A DNA stretch of 64,000 nucleotides from Janthinobacterium sp. CG3 (GTDB lineage: Bacteria; Pseudomonadota; Gammaproteobacteria; Burkholderiales; Burkholderiaceae_D), in the NCBI RefSeq assembly GCF_000344615.1, contig NZ_KB467824.1:1514592-1578591 (forward strand), given 5' to 3'. The position numbers and the translations under genes were made by a program. Below are positions 34,869 to 45,426 of the stretch, one piece after another. Every line of letters begins with the position of its first letter. The stretch's first letter is position 1. Below the pieces are notes generated by a model. The model was not told the DNA's origin. It searched no databases and was given only the letters and a program-made list of their open reading frames with translations.

Positions 34869-36902
34869 TTGAACAGTACAGCAATGGCGGCCTGGGCCGC
34901 GGCGGCGATGACGGCGCTGGTCCTGGCCGGCTGCGGCGGCGGCGCCGCCGACCCGCAAACGAGCACCTGCTCGCTGACCAACCCGTCCGGCTGCGGCGGC
35001 AACCCGCCGACCGTGCCGGTGACGCCGCCCGTGCCGCCGGCGCCGGCCGACCCGGCCACCCAGGCGGCCTCGGTCGGCCTGCTGTTTAGCAGCACCGAAT
35101 TGAAGTCGGCCGGCGCCGCCGGTACCGAAGTCACCGTCACAGCGCTGGTCAAGAACGCCGCCAACACGGCGCTGCCCGGCGCCAGCATCGCCTTCAGCGC
35201 CGATTCGGGGATCCTGACGGCGGCCGACGCCGTCACCGACAAGAACGGCCAGGCCAAGGTCAAGCTGGGTATCGGCGGCTCGAACGCCAACCGCCGCATC
35301 ACCGTGCTGGCCAAGGTCGGTGCGCAGAACGGCGCCGGCACCGTCGAGGTGGTCGGCACCACGCTGGCGCTGGGCGGTCCGGTCGTCATCAGCCAGGGCG
35401 CCAGCGCCGACTTCACCGCCACCCTGCGCGACTCGGCCGAGCGCGCCATCAGCGGCGCCACGCTGACGCTGAGCGCCAAGAACGGCAACGCGCTGGCGGT
35501 CAAGGGCGGCGCGCCAGCCGTCACCAACGCGCTCGGGCAAGTGCTGCTCAGCCTGAAGGGCACGCAGCTGGGCGCGGAGGCGGTGTCGGTGTCCGGCCTG
35601 GGCGCCAGCGTCTCGAAGGCGCTGAGCGTCGAGGGCACCGAGCTGCGCATCACACCGGCCGTCGGCAGCGACGCCGGCGGCGCCGAACTACTCAAGGAAG
35701 TCGCCACCGGCGCCTGCCAGCCGGTCGACATACGCTACGAAAAGAACAACGTCGGCCAGGCCGGCAGCGTCACCCTGAGCACCTCGCGCGGCCGGCTGTA
35801 CACGGACAACACCTGTCTGCGCCCGCTGTCGGGCGCGCTAACGCTGGTCAACGGCGACGCGCAGCGCAGCTATGTGGCGTCACCCAACGCCGGCGTCGCC
35901 AGCCTCAGCGCGGTCGCCGGCAACGGCCCCACCGCGCTCAGCCGGGTTGAATTCGTCGCCCCGCTGTCGCAGGCCAGCACCCTCACCGTGCAGGCCGAAC
36001 CGGCCGTGATCGGCAGCAACGCCGGCGCCGCCCAAACCGAACGCAGCGCGCTAACCGCGGTGGTGCGCGACGGCAGCGCCGCCAACAACTTGGTCAAGGG
36101 TGCCACCGTGGTGTTCTCCATCCTGGCCGACCCCAGCGGCGGCGCGCTGGCGCAGCCGTTCAGCGTCACCACCGGCAGCGACGGCGTGGCGCGCGCGACG
36201 TACGTGGCCGGCCCGTCCGACAGCGGCACGGACGGCGTGCTGATCCAGGCGCAGATCCAGGGCATGGGTACGGCCGTCAGCGGCGCGCTGAGCAGGTTGA
36301 CGGTGGCCAGGAAGGCGCTGTCAATCCAGTTCGGCACCGGTAACACCGTACTCGACTATTCGCCGTCGCTGCTGCAGCAGGAGTTTTCGGTGCTGGTGTC
36401 GGACGGCGCCGGCAACGGCGTAGCCGGCGTCGACATCAGCGTGGCGGCTTGGCCGACCCACTACCGCAAGGGCTACCACCAGTTTGTGACGGACCCGCCC
36501 ACGACCGCGGGCGGCGCCGTCGACCTCGACAAGGGCCAATGGCAGATGGCGCCGACGTTCTACACCTGCGCCAACGAGGACATCCTGCGCAAGGGCATCT
36601 ACGAGCCGGCCTATGACCAGAACAACAACGGCGTGCTCGACCCGGGCATTCCGATTACCGTCGGCAGCAGCGGCAAGACCGACGCGCTGGGGCTGACCAA
36701 GATCGCGCTGAACTATCCGCGCGACCGCGGCCATTGGGTGAGGGTGGAACTGACGGTGCGCGGCAGCGTGGCCGGCACCGAGGCACTGGCAAGGTCGGCG
36801 CTGTGGCTGCCCGCGCTGGCGTCGGACTACGACGACCGCCGTGTTGCGCCGCCAGGCGCGACCAGTCCGTATGGCAGCGGCGCCTGCGCCAGCGCGTTCT
36901 AG
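34869..36902 (+). CDS. Ig-like (Big_1-type) domain lipoprotein
   Basis: About 677 residues. A lipoprotein signal ends in TALVLAGCGGG, followed by a Thr/Pro linker and several bacterial Ig-like repeats (TVTALVKNAANTALPGASI; FTATLRDSAERAISGATLTL; VRDGSAANNLVKGATVVFSI) resembling the invasin/intimin class. Near 580 is DQNNNGVLDPGIP, a calcium-loop-like sequence. It is probably anchored in the outer membrane. Start uncertain: TTG 34869 has GGGGGA five bases upstream; TTG 34851 would add an arginine to the signal; ATG 34884 is also open. Confidence 0.78.
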   Translation: MNSTAMAAWAAAAMTALVLAGCGGGAADPQTSTCSLTNPSGCGGNPPTVPVTPPVPPAPADPATQAASVGLLFSSTELKSAGAAGTEVTVTALVKNAANTALPGASIAFSADSGILTAADAVTDKNGQAKVKLGIGGSNANRRITVLAKVGAQNGAGTVEVVGTTLALGGPVVISQGASADFTATLRDSAERAISGATLTLSAKNGNALAVKGGAPAVTNALGQVLLSLKGTQLGAEAVSVSGLGASVSKALSVEGTELRITPAVGSDAGGAELLKEVATGACQPVDIRYEKNNVGQAGSVTLSTSRGRLYTDNTCLRPLSGALTLVNGDAQRSYVASPNAGVASLSAVAGNGPTALSRVEFVAPLSQASTLTVQAEPAVIGSNAGAAQTERSALTAVVRDGSAANNLVKGATVVFSILADPSGGALAQPFSVTTGSDGVARATYVAGPSDSGTDGVLIQAQIQGMGTAVSGALSRLTVARKALSIQFGTGNTVLDYSPSLLQQEFSVLVSDGAGNGVAGVDISVAAWPTHYRKGYHQFVTDPPTTAGGAVDLDKGQWQMAPTFYTCANEDILRKGIYEPAYDQNNNGVLDPGIPITVGSSGKTDALGLTKIALNYPRDRGHWVRVELTVRGSVAGTEALARSALWLPALASDYDDRRVAPPGATSPYGSGACASAF

Positions 36903-36925
36903 CGCTAACGCCAGGTATGCCGGGG

Positions 36926-36962
36926 CCGGCCCGCGCCGCGCCGCTGCGGCGGCGCGGGCCGG
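36926..36962. terminator. GC-rich hairpin between convergent genes
   Basis: 14-bp perfect stem CCGGCCCGCGCCGC (36926-36939) / GCGGCGCGGGCCGG (36949-36962) with a 9-base loop, between the stops of the Ig-like lipoprotein gene and yidB. There is no T-run on either side, so it would at most assist termination. Confidence 0.45.
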
Positions 36963-36971
36963 GCTGGCCGG

Positions 36972-37388
36972 TCAGCCGAACAGCTTGCCTTTCAGCAGGC
37001 TCAGCCCCTGCTGCAACAAATCGTTGTCGGGCACCTCCCCGTGCGGCGTCAGCTTGTCGATGATCTGCGGCAGCAATTGGGCCAGGCCCGTGGAGGCGTG
37101 CTCGGGTTCGATTCCGGCCTGCCGGGCGATCTGGCCGACCGCGTCCGCCCCCAGCGCATCCTTGATCTGCTCGCCCGACACGCTCTGGTTGGCGCCCACC
37201 CCGACCCATGATGCGACTTGGTCGCCCAAGCCGCTTTCCTGGAGTTTCCGCAACAGCCCGGGTAAGCCGCCGGCGCTGTCGATCAAACCCATCACGCCGG
37301 TGAGCAGCGCCGATCGCGGCATCGAGTCTTGCTGCTGCGCGCCCGACGCCCCCAATACCTGTCCTGCAAGTTGATCTAGCAAACCCAT
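36972..37388 (-). CDS. YidB family protein (DUF937)
   Basis: 138 residues. MGLLDQLAGQVLG at the start, GGLPGLLRKLQESGLGDQVASW, IKDALGADAVGQIARQAGI and LAQLLPQIIDKLTPHGEVP are the family's conserved blocks. Function is unknown; it is soluble, cytoplasmic and has no signal. Of two adjacent ATGs, the second (37388) sits 5 bases after AAGGAG and is preferred. Confidence 0.88.
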   Translation of the reverse strand: MGLLDQLAGQVLGASGAQQQDSMPRSALLTGVMGLIDSAGGLPGLLRKLQESGLGDQVASWVGVGANQSVSGEQIKDALGADAVGQIARQAGIEPEHASTGLAQLLPQIIDKLTPHGEVPDNDLLQQGLSLLKGKLFG

Positions 37389-37480
37389 CATAGCTCCTTG
37401 GTGATGCTTCATCGGATACCGCGTCGCATCGATTGTACTGCAGGCGCGGCATTTTCGATGTTTGATAGTCATCAATATAG

Positions 37481-38671
<1,191 letters not shown>

Positions 38672-38797
38672 GGACGTGCGCCCATCACGACAAACGTGAA
38701 CCTTTCAACCAGGCAGGATGCTATCCTGAGCGTCGTCGTCCCGGTGTTCGCCAAGCGCTACCGGCCATGCTGCCACACGCCTATCCAAAAACTGCTC

Positions 38798-39238
38798 ATG
38801 ACTTGCAAGCAACTGCCCCATTTCCGCCGAGCGAACTCGCGTGACATTCCCGCGATGTCAAAGATCCGGCTAGCCGTCAGCGAAAATGTTCTGTCCAGCC
38901 CCGGTCGTATTACCGAGAAAATGTATGAAGATTATCTGGAACTGCTCGGACGAGGTTGGGTGGCGGAGGTGGATGGGATAGTCGCCGGTTTTTGCTACGC
39001 CAGCAACGCGGATGCATCGATTTGGGCGCTGTTCATCGAGCCAAGCCGCGAGGGGCGCGGACTGGGGAAGCAACTGCTCAATATGGCCGTGGACTGGCTT
39101 TTTGAGCGGGGTCACGACGTCGTCCGCTTGAGCACCGGTTCGGGAACCAGGGCAGAGCGCTTTTACGCCTCCCAAGGGTGGACCCGCGAGCGAACCGAGG
39201 GGAACGATGTTTTCTACCTGCGCGGCAAGCGCCGTTAA
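38798..39238 (+). CDS. GNAT-family N-acetyltransferase
   Basis: 146 residues from ATG 38798. Acetyl-CoA motif A is IEPSREGRGLGKQLLNMAV, followed by GHDVVRLSTGSGTRAERFYASQ and the terminal beta strand NDVFYLRGK. The substrate is unknown. An upstream GTG (38696) and an internal ATG (38855) are also open; the chosen start gives a full first beta strand (LPHFRRANSRDIPAM). The gene follows the ligA break by 126 bases and its less GC-rich opening may reflect a recombination junction. Confidence 0.8.
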   Translation: MTCKQLPHFRRANSRDIPAMSKIRLAVSENVLSSPGRITEKMYEDYLELLGRGWVAEVDGIVAGFCYASNADASIWALFIEPSREGRGLGKQLLNMAVDWLFERGHDVVRLSTGSGTRAERFYASQGWTRERTEGNDVFYLRGKRR

Positions 39239-39290
39239 TTCAGTTTTAAGTGGCATGGGCGACAATGGCAATTTTATTTGCTAGGCAAGC

Positions 39291-40112
39291 ATGCTAAACC
39301 TCAATATCGGCCCCTTCAACGTGCAGGTCGCGCACCTGCTGATGCTGGCCGCGCTGCTGGTCGCGGTCGTCGTCGGCAAGCTGGTCGCCCGCGGCGCCAA
39401 GCTGAACATTGGCGGCGCGCTGACCGACATGGTGCTGGCCGCGCTGCTGCTCGGCCGCGTGGTCTTTGTGGCGCTGTGGTTCGAGCTGTACCGGCGCCAG
39501 CCGTGGAGCGCCTTCGACGTCCGCGACGGCGGCCTGACGCCGTGGGCCGCCCTGGCCGGCGCCTTGGCCGTCGGCGTGTGGCACTGCTACCGCCAGCCGG
39601 CCTTGCGCCAGCCCCTGGTGGCCGCGGTCGGGGCCGGCTTGCTGGCATGGTTCTTTTCCGGTGCCAACACCATGCTGGCCGCCGCCAGGCAGCCGTTGAT
39701 GCCGGCCATCGCCCTGCGTACGCTGAGCGGGCTACCGGCGACGCTACCCGGTTTGGCGCTTGGCAAACCGGCGGTGGTGAACCTGTGGGCCAGTTGGTGC
39801 GGCCCCTGTCGTCACGAAATGCCGGTATTGGCAGCGGCCCAGGCGCGCGACGCCGATATCGCCTACATCTTCGTCAACCAGGGCGAGGACGCCGGCGCCG
39901 CCGCGCCCTACCTGGGCCAACTGCAGCCGACGCTGTCGAACGTGTTGCTCGATCCGCGCGCGCAACTCGGCAAGAGCGTCGGGTCGAGCGCGCTGCCGAC
40001 CACCCTGTTCTACGACGCCGGCGGAAAGCTGGTCGACCTGCATCTGGGCACGCTGTCGGAGGCAACGTTGGCCAGCCGTCTGCAGCGCCTGCGCGCGCAG
40101 CGTCCGAAATAG
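39291..40112 (+). CDS. TlpA/ResA-type thioredoxin with N-terminal Lgt-like membrane domain
   Basis: 273 residues. The first 125 have four or so membrane helices resembling part of prolipoprotein diacylglyceryl transferase (LVARGAKLNIGGALTDMVLA; GRVVFVALWFELYRR), without a complete Lgt catalytic set that I can identify. The last 130 are a periplasmic thioredoxin fold with the active site NLWASWCGPCRHEMPVL and cis-Pro region SSALPTTLFYD. Likely a membrane-anchored disulfide reductase for cytochrome c or envelope proteins. Confidence 0.82.
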   Translation: MLNLNIGPFNVQVAHLLMLAALLVAVVVGKLVARGAKLNIGGALTDMVLAALLLGRVVFVALWFELYRRQPWSAFDVRDGGLTPWAALAGALAVGVWHCYRQPALRQPLVAAVGAGLLAWFFSGANTMLAAARQPLMPAIALRTLSGLPATLPGLALGKPAVVNLWASWCGPCRHEMPVLAAAQARDADIAYIFVNQGEDAGAAAPYLGQLQPTLSNVLLDPRAQLGKSVGSSALPTTLFYDAGGKLVDLHLGTLSEATLASRLQRLRAQRPK

Positions 40113-40150
40113 GCGCATGTGGGCCGGGACGCGCCGCTCCGCGACAGGGT

Positions 40151-40185
40151 TGTCGGGTTACGCCCGATGGGCTAGCCCGACCTAC
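40151..40185. repeat. REP-like palindrome, copy 4
   Basis: GTCGGGTTA (40151-40159), GCCC-gat-GGGC, CTAGCCCGAC (40171-40180), then CTACG. It lies between the convergent TlpA-fusion and chemoreceptor genes and matches the pattern of copies 1-3. Confidence 0.65.
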
Positions 40186-40213
40186 GAAAATCAGGCCAAC
40201 TGAACGGCAAATT

Positions 40214-42178
40214 TTACAGCTTGAAGACGCTGACGGCGCGCGCCAGCTTGCCGGCCTGGTCCTGCAGGCTTTCGGCGGCGGCGGCGGCCTGCTCCACCAG
40301 CGCCGCGTTCTGCTGCGTCACGCCGTCCATTTGCACGATCGCCTGGTTGACCTGGGCAATGCCGTCGCTCTGCTCGGCCGTCGCGACGGTGATCTCGCCC
40401 ATGATTTCGGTGACCCGGCGCACGCTGGCGACGACCTCGTCCATCGTGTTGCCGGCGTGGTCGACCAGCTTGCTGCCGGCGGCGACCTTGTCGACCGAGT
40501 CGCCGATCAGCGTCTTGATTTCCTTCGCCGCGGCGGCGCTGCGGTGCGCCAGGTTGCGCACCTCGGACGCCACCACGGCAAAGCCGCGTCCCTGCTCGCC
40601 GGCGCGCGCCGCCTCCACCGCCGCGTTCAACGCCAGGATGTTGGTCTGGAAGGCGATGCCGTCGATGACGCTGATGATGTCGACGATTTTCTTCGACGAA
40701 TCGTTGATCGAGGCCATCGTCTGCACCACCTGGTGCACCGCCGCGCCGCTCTGCTGCGCCACCGCCGAGGCCGACGCCGCCATCTCGTTGGCCTGGCGCG
40801 CGTTGTCGGCGTTCTCGCGCACCGTGCTGGTCAGTTCCTCGATCGAAGCGGCGGTCTCCTCCAGCGAGCTGGCCTGCTGCTCGGTGCGCGCGGACAGGTC
40901 GTTATTGCCCTGCGAAATTTCCGCACTGGCCCTGGCGACGTTGTCCGCGCTGGCGCGCACCTCCAGCAAAACCGCGTGGATTTTCTCGACGAAATGGTTG
41001 AAGCCGTTGCCGATGACGGCCAGCTCGTCGCTGCCGCGCACCGCCAGCTTGGCGCTCAGGTCGGCGTCGCCGCTGGCCAGGCCGGTCATCGCCTCCCCCA
41101 GGGTACGCAGGGGGCGCATCAGGCGCGACACCACCGCGATCAGGATCAAGGCCGTCGCCGCCGCGCAGATCAGGGCCACCGCCAGCGTGTACAGCAACAA
41201 TTCGCGCGAGGACGCCGTCGCCACGCTTTTCGGAAAGCTTAGCCGCACGCTCCACGGCGCGATATCCGGATACACCATCAACGGTTGCAGCAAGTGGATC
41301 ACACCCTGGGCGTCCTCGTATTCATAGCTCTGGCCCTGGCGCACCCGCTCCAGGCCGGCCGCCGGCACGTCGTCGGCCTTCTTCCCAAGCAGCTCGGCCG
41401 CCGGGTGGCTGGCGTACAGGCCGCCGTTCGAGATCAGGCTCAGTTTGCCGCCCTCGATCACCTTCAGCCCCGTCAAAATCTTGCCCAGACGCGTGAGCAT
41501 GAAATCGGCGCTGCCGGTGCCCTTGAACTCGCCGTTGATCATGATGGGGGCCACCAGCGAGGCCATCAGCACGCTCTTGCCGTCGACCGGATACGCATAC
41601 GGTTCCGTGAAGAACACCTTGCCGGTGCGCTTGGGTACGTCGTACCAGTCGTTGGCCCCTGGCGCCGGATCGAAGACGATCGGCTCGACCTGCATCGCGC
41701 CGGTGCTGCTGCGCGTCCAGTACGGCATGAAGCGGCCGCTGGCGTCGTACAAGGGCTTCTGGCCGGCGAACTCGGCGTCCTTGCCGTCCAGGGCGTTGGC
41801 TTCCCACGTCACGGCCGCGCCGACCAGGTCGTCGGAGCCGGCCAGCGTCGCCTTGACCATTTCGTTGATCTGCTCGCGTTGCAGCGTCTGGTTGCCGGCC
41901 TTGGTCGCGCGCATCGCGCCGGCCAGATTGATCACCGCCGCCAGGTTCGAGCCGATCCGGCTTTGCAAGGCCCCGGCCACCTCGCGCGCCGAGGTGCGCG
42001 CCAGTTCCATCGCCGCCGCCTCGGCGGCGCTGCTGCTCTTGATGCCGATCACCACCGCCGTCATCGCCAGGCTCAACACAACCAGCGCGGTGGCCGCCAC
42101 ACAAATCTTGCTCTTGAGCGAAAGCGGCAGGCCAGCGAAGGCCGGCGTACCGGGCAGGCGTTTGATGGAATTATTCAT
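40214..42178 (-). CDS. Methyl-accepting chemotaxis protein with dCACHE sensor
   Basis: 654 residues. Helix about 23-45, periplasmic double-Cache domain about 50-320 ([35 protein letters not shown]), helix about 325-350, HAMP ([20 protein letters not shown]), and a signalling domain with methylation helices ([16 protein letters not shown]) and the CheA/CheW tip [20 protein letters not shown]. The C-terminus VSVFKL has no CheB/CheR tether pentapeptide. The dCACHE type usually senses amino acids or organic acids. AAGGAA precedes the ATG by 8 bases. Confidence 0.94.
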   Translation of the reverse strand: MNNSIKRLPGTPAFAGLPLSLKSKICVAATALVVLSLAMTAVVIGIKSSSAAEAAAMELARTSAREVAGALQSRIGSNLAAVINLAGAMRATKAGNQTLQREQINEMVKATLAGSDDLVGAAVTWEANALDGKDAEFAGQKPLYDASGRFMPYWTRSSTGAMQVEPIVFDPAPGANDWYDVPKRTGKVFFTEPYAYPVDGKSVLMASLVAPIMINGEFKGTGSADFMLTRLGKILTGLKVIEGGKLSLISNGGLYASHPAAELLGKKADDVPAAGLERVRQGQSYEYEDAQGVIHLLQPLMVYPDIAPWSVRLSFPKSVATASSRELLLYTLAVALICAAATALILIAVVSRLMRPLRTLGEAMTGLASGDADLSAKLAVRGSDELAVIGNGFNHFVEKIHAVLLEVRASADNVARASAEISQGNNDLSARTEQQASSLEETAASIEELTSTVRENADNARQANEMAASASAVAQQSGAAVHQVVQTMASINDSSKKIVDIISVIDGIAFQTNILALNAAVEAARAGEQGRGFAVVASEVRNLAHRSAAAAKEIKTLIGDSVDKVAAGSKLVDHAGNTMDEVVASVRRVTEIMGEITVATAEQSDGIAQVNQAIVQMDGVTQQNAALVEQAAAAAESLQDQAGKLARAVSVFKL

Positions 42179-42265
42179 GGTCGGCGTTCCTTTGTGCATG
42201 CGGGCGTTGCGGTCAACGTCGCTGAGTGTATTGTCACTGCCGGCGCGCATCCGCCGCCGGCGAAT

Positions 42266-43075
42266 TTAAAACGTTTTGGTCAAGGAAACGACCAGCGTGC
42301 CGCTGGCGGGATTCGACGTCTCGATCACCCCGGCGGAATTCGCAATCCCGAGCGTATAGGCGTCGTAGGCGTCGCTCGCCCCTTTCGCCCGGGTATACGC
42401 GGCGGTAGCGGTCCAGCCGCCATCGAAAGCCTTGCTGAGGCCGACCTTGACGTCACGCCAATTCCAGATGTCGTTGCCGGCGCCGGCGACGCGGCCGTTG
42501 CCCGCATGCAGAATCAGGGTATAGCCGGAACCGAGGTCGACGTTGGCGCCCGCGTCCAGATAGCCGGTGCCGCGCGCATGCTTGATGCCGAAGAAATCCT
42601 GGGTGACGGTGTAGTAGTACTTGGCGTACAAAAAGCGGTAGCTCAGGCCGAGGGCAAACTCGCCGTAGTCGTATTTCGTCGCCGTCGCGCGGTATTCGGC
42701 GCCGGGATAATTGTAGTAGTACAGCATGCCGCTGTAGCCGACATCGCCGAGCGTACCGGCGTAGCCGCCATACACGTCCCATTCCAACGTGGCGTTTTCG
42801 GCAAAGCGATTGCTGACGGTGGACAACCAGGTGCCGAGCGACCAGCCGCTTGGGTGGGCATAGTCGAGACCGCCTTGCAGCGCTGGCTTGCCCCAGGTCT
42901 GGCGGAAGCCCCGCGACACGTACTGCGACGCCACGGTGACGTTCGCGGTAAAGGATGGCGCGGGCGCGGCGGCGGGCGCCGCTTTGCCGTCCGCGTCCAC
43001 CGTTTGGGCCTGCGCGGCGACGGCGCACAGGCTAAAGCAGAACGGCACCCAACACTGACTTGAAAAATAGTTCAC
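42266..43075 (-). CDS. TorF-family putative porin (TIGR02001)
   Basis: 269 residues with signal peptide (MNYFSSQCWVPFCFSL...AQAQ). The barrel begins FTANVTVASQYVSRGFRQTWG, the TIGR02001 signature, contains GGLDYAHPSGWSLGTWLST, and ends TLVVSLTKTF with terminal Phe. GTG start at 43075 follows GGAGG by 7 bases. The family is often found beside nutrient-sensing or transport genes; the substrate is unknown. Confidence 0.87.
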   Translation of the reverse strand: MNYFSSQCWVPFCFSLCAVAAQAQTVDADGKAAPAAAPAPSFTANVTVASQYVSRGFRQTWGKPALQGGLDYAHPSGWSLGTWLSTVSNRFAENATLEWDVYGGYAGTLGDVGYSGMLYYYNYPGAEYRATATKYDYGEFALGLSYRFLYAKYYYTVTQDFFGIKHARGTGYLDAGANVDLGSGYTLILHAGNGRVAGAGNDIWNWRDVKVGLSKAFDGGWTATAAYTRAKGASDAYDAYTLGIANSAGVIETSNPASGTLVVSLTKTF

Positions 43076-43225
43076 GTTCACCCCTCCAATTTTAAAAACT
43101 GTAACAAACAGCTCTACGACGCCAGGTCGAGCGCGTTCGAATGAAAACAATTTGCCGGCGGGGTCGTGGCCGTGGAAAGCATTTCTTATCAACTTCGTTG
43201 CCGAGAAAATAACCTCAGGGCAACA

Positions 43226-43353
43226 TTGTCAATTCATGGTAGGCCAGATCGGCGGGAAAAGTCAAACGCTGTCAACCGAATGCGTCAATATACGCAACGA
43301 TGTCCGGCGTGCGCCGGCGGGGCGCGCCAGGTTGACACTTGAAATGTTGTCAA
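43226..43353. promoter_or_regulatory. Cluster of TGTCAA motifs in the porin/mgtC divergent gap
   Basis: The 394-base gap 43076-43469 has TTGTCAA (43226-43232), CTGTCAA (43269-43275), TTGACA (43332-43337) and TTGTCAA (43347-43353). The last two form an inverted repeat TTGACA-N10-TGTCAA. Repeated motifs of one type between divergent genes suggest binding of a regulator such as a two-component response protein. Nothing else is recognised in the gap. Confidence 0.35.
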
Positions 43354-43469
43354 GTCGCCTCTTTTGGCGCAAGCTGAAACCCTCCGCCGCAAGGCGCGCC
43401 GCGAAAGGATACGATGAAGATGAATCGAATGGCAGGGCCGCCGGCAACCGTCCTGCGCCGGACCGGGCC

Positions 43470-43970
43470 ATGAACGGCCCACTGGGCAGCTACAGCGAAG
43501 TCGTCTTCCGGCTGTTTTCAGCCTTGTTGATCGGCTGCATTGTCGGTCTCGACCGCAATCTGCACGGCAAGCCGACCGGTATGAAGACCATGGGCCTGGT
43601 GTCGCTGGGCGCCTCGTTGGTGACGATGGCCAGCATGGATTTTTCCCTGACGCATGGCGGCCACAGCGCCGACGCCGTCAGCCGCACCATCCAAGGCGTG
43701 ATTACAGGCATCGGTTTCCTCGGCGCGGGCGTGATTGTGCACGACCGCAACACCGAGCATATCCGCGGCCTGACGACGGCCGCGTCGATCTGGGTCACCG
43801 CCGCCCTCGGCATCGTGTGCGGCATCGGCTCCTGGCAAATCGCCGCCATTGCCATGGGCATGGTGCTACTGCTGTTTTTCGTCGGCCGGCCACTGGAAAA
43901 AATGCTGCACACAATGTGGCTCAGCAAAAGCAGCGAAGAGCGCGACGAAATATCCAAGGGCGACGAATGA
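43470..43970 (+). CDS. MgtC/SapB-family membrane protein
   Basis: 166 residues, four to five helices. LLIGCIVGLDRNLHGKPTGM (the R/G-K-x-x-G-x-x-T core, then KTMGLVSLGASLVTM) and IQGVITGIGFLGAGVIVHD followed by GLTTAASIWVTAALGI are the MgtC blocks. It lacks the C-terminal ACT-like domain of Salmonella MgtC. Members affect magnesium or phosphate stress and acid tolerance. ATG 43470 begins the conserved part; the in-frame extension upstream is not conserved-looking. Confidence 0.87.
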   Translation: MNGPLGSYSEVVFRLFSALLIGCIVGLDRNLHGKPTGMKTMGLVSLGASLVTMASMDFSLTHGGHSADAVSRTIQGVITGIGFLGAGVIVHDRNTEHIRGLTTAASIWVTAALGIVCGIGSWQIAAIAMGMVLLLFFVGRPLEKMLHTMWLSKSSEERDEISKGDE

Positions 43971-43998
43971 GCGCGCCGGCGGCGCTGCCGCGCTGCAT

Positions 43999-44769
43999 TT
44001 ACGCGGCAGGCGGAAGTTTGCGCAGGTCCACGCACGCCTCGTCGCCAAAGCGCGCCGACAGCACATAGTCGACAAACTGCCGTGCCGCCTCGGCGGGGCT
44101 GGCCAGCTCCCGGTTCGCCTTCATCGCCTCGAAGCGGGGCCGGTTGGGGAACGCCTCGATGCTGGCGTCGCGGATTTCGGCCTGCATCGCGGTGTCGATG
44201 ACGCCCGGCGCAATGCTCGCAACGCTCAAGCCCGGCACCGCGTCGAGCTGCAGCGCCCGCGCATGGTGGTCGAGCGCGGCCTTGCCGGCCCCGTATACAC
44301 TCCAGCCAGCATAGGCGCTGCGCCCGGCGCCGCTGGACACATGCGCGACGCGGCGTTCGCCACAAGCAGCCGTCGCGGCGACGAAGCCGTCGGTCAGCAT
44401 CAACGGCGCGGTGACATTGATCGCCACCGCGTAGCGGATGGCGTCCGCGCCCTGCCGCCCCGGCGCGCCCATCGGCGCAAGTTGCCCGGCGTTGTTCACC
44501 AACAACACCCGCGCCGCGCCGGCCGCGAAGCGCCCGAGTTGACCCTCGTCCAGCCAGCGGGCCAACGCCGGGCTGTCGGCCAAATCCATCGCCACCTCGG
44601 TCAGGCCGGGGTAACGGCGCGCCAAATCCCGATTGCCGTCTCGCGCAATCGCCAACACGGCAAAGCCCCGCTCCAGCAAGCGTTCGGCAATCGCCGCGCC
44701 CAATCCCCGGCTGTGCCCGGTGATGAGCGCCCGGTCCCTACTTTCTGTCTTAGCCACGTACTCGTCCAT
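43999..44769 (-). CDS. Short-chain dehydrogenase/reductase
   Basis: 256 residues. NAD(P) motif ALITGHSRGLGAAIAERLL, NNAG in LLVNNAGQLAP, serine in VAHVSSGAGRSAYAG and YGAGK in WSVYGAGKAALDHHA form the full SDR catalytic set. GGAGG lies 6 bases before the ATG (44769). The substrate is unknown. Directly upstream on the same strand is what looks like the end of a LysR regulator gene (44770-44931), so the original regulator may have been lost. Confidence 0.88.
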   Translation of the reverse strand: MDEYVAKTESRDRALITGHSRGLGAAIAERLLERGFAVLAIARDGNRDLARRYPGLTEVAMDLADSPALARWLDEGQLGRFAAGAARVLLVNNAGQLAPMGAPGRQGADAIRYAVAINVTAPLMLTDGFVAATAACGERRVAHVSSGAGRSAYAGWSVYGAGKAALDHHARALQLDAVPGLSVASIAPGVIDTAMQAEIRDASIEAFPNRPRFEAMKANRELASPAEAARQFVDYVLSARFGDEACVDLRKLPPAA

Positions 44770-44931
44770 ATGTTCCTCCCGGTACTGCTTGGTGCGGCCA
44801 CTACTTGGTGGCACTTCAATTAACGTTCCGTCGCGCAGACGCGCGTCGACGACGAACCGATAGGTCTGGCATATCCCCGCGCCCTGATCGGCCACGTCGC
44901 CCATGTGGTCGAATTGCCGCGCCATTCCCAT
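44770..44931 (-). pseudogene. Possible C-terminal remnant of a LysR-type regulator
   Basis: The reading frame running into the SDR gene encodes GAGICQTYRFVVDARLRDGT then LIEVPPSSGRTKQY. This resembles the last strands of LysR effector domains (G-x-G-x-x-Q-x-x-x-x-x-V-x-x-x-L-x-x-G-x-L-V-E-V-L). No helix-turn-helix part is found upstream. About 50 residues remain and there is no start or fold, so it is called a decayed fragment; it could be chance similarity. Confidence 0.4.
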
Positions 44932-45177
44932 TTTTCAATAACAAATGAATTGCCAGCCAGGTCGTTTATCTGCCCCGCAGGCATAAGTATAGTGGCAACT
45001 GTTATTGATCGCCGGGCAAAATCCGGCTTCGCGCCGGGCGTGGCGGACGCACTCCTAGCGAGGCTCAAAGCCGGCGGGCGATGACACACAGTGCCGGACG
45101 CGCCGCGGCCCTGGCATTTCTACCGGCTCAGTCCCGCCACCGCGACGCCAGGCGCGCAGCCCAATACCACTTCAAAG

Positions 45178-45191
45178 CCAATTTTAATTGG
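45178..45191. promoter_or_regulatory. AT-rich palindrome upstream of the lanthipeptide operon
   Basis: CCAATT-TT-AATTGG, perfect 6-base arms in an otherwise GC-rich stretch, about 235 bases before lanB. A candidate operator; the cluster contains no regulator gene, so the protein would be encoded elsewhere. Confidence 0.4.
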
Positions 45192-45246
45192 TATGGCTAG
45201 GTCCAGCATCCACAGGGGCGTGACCGACCGCGCCCGTCTCCGCCGG

Positions 45247-45266
45247 TATTGTTTTCAATAATATTG
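45247..45266. promoter_or_regulatory. Interlocked AT-rich inverted repeats upstream of lanB
   Basis: TATTG-TTTT-CAATA (45247-45260) shares its right arm with CAATA-A-TATTG (45256-45266). Together with the palindrome at 45178 it marks an AT-rich control region in the 657-base gap 44770-45426. No convincing -35/-10 pair could be fixed. Confidence 0.4.
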
Positions 45267-45426
45267 CCGAAACCACTAGACGCTACACTGGCGCGCGCCG
45301 ACACTTGCTGCTCATCAAACCGCGCCTCAGGTGCTTGGGCGCGCGATGGGAATCGACCGGCCGCGCTTGCGGCCGTTTGCCAACATGGCGGCGTGCGGTG
45401 GCACGTCCCAACGGACGGATGTATTC

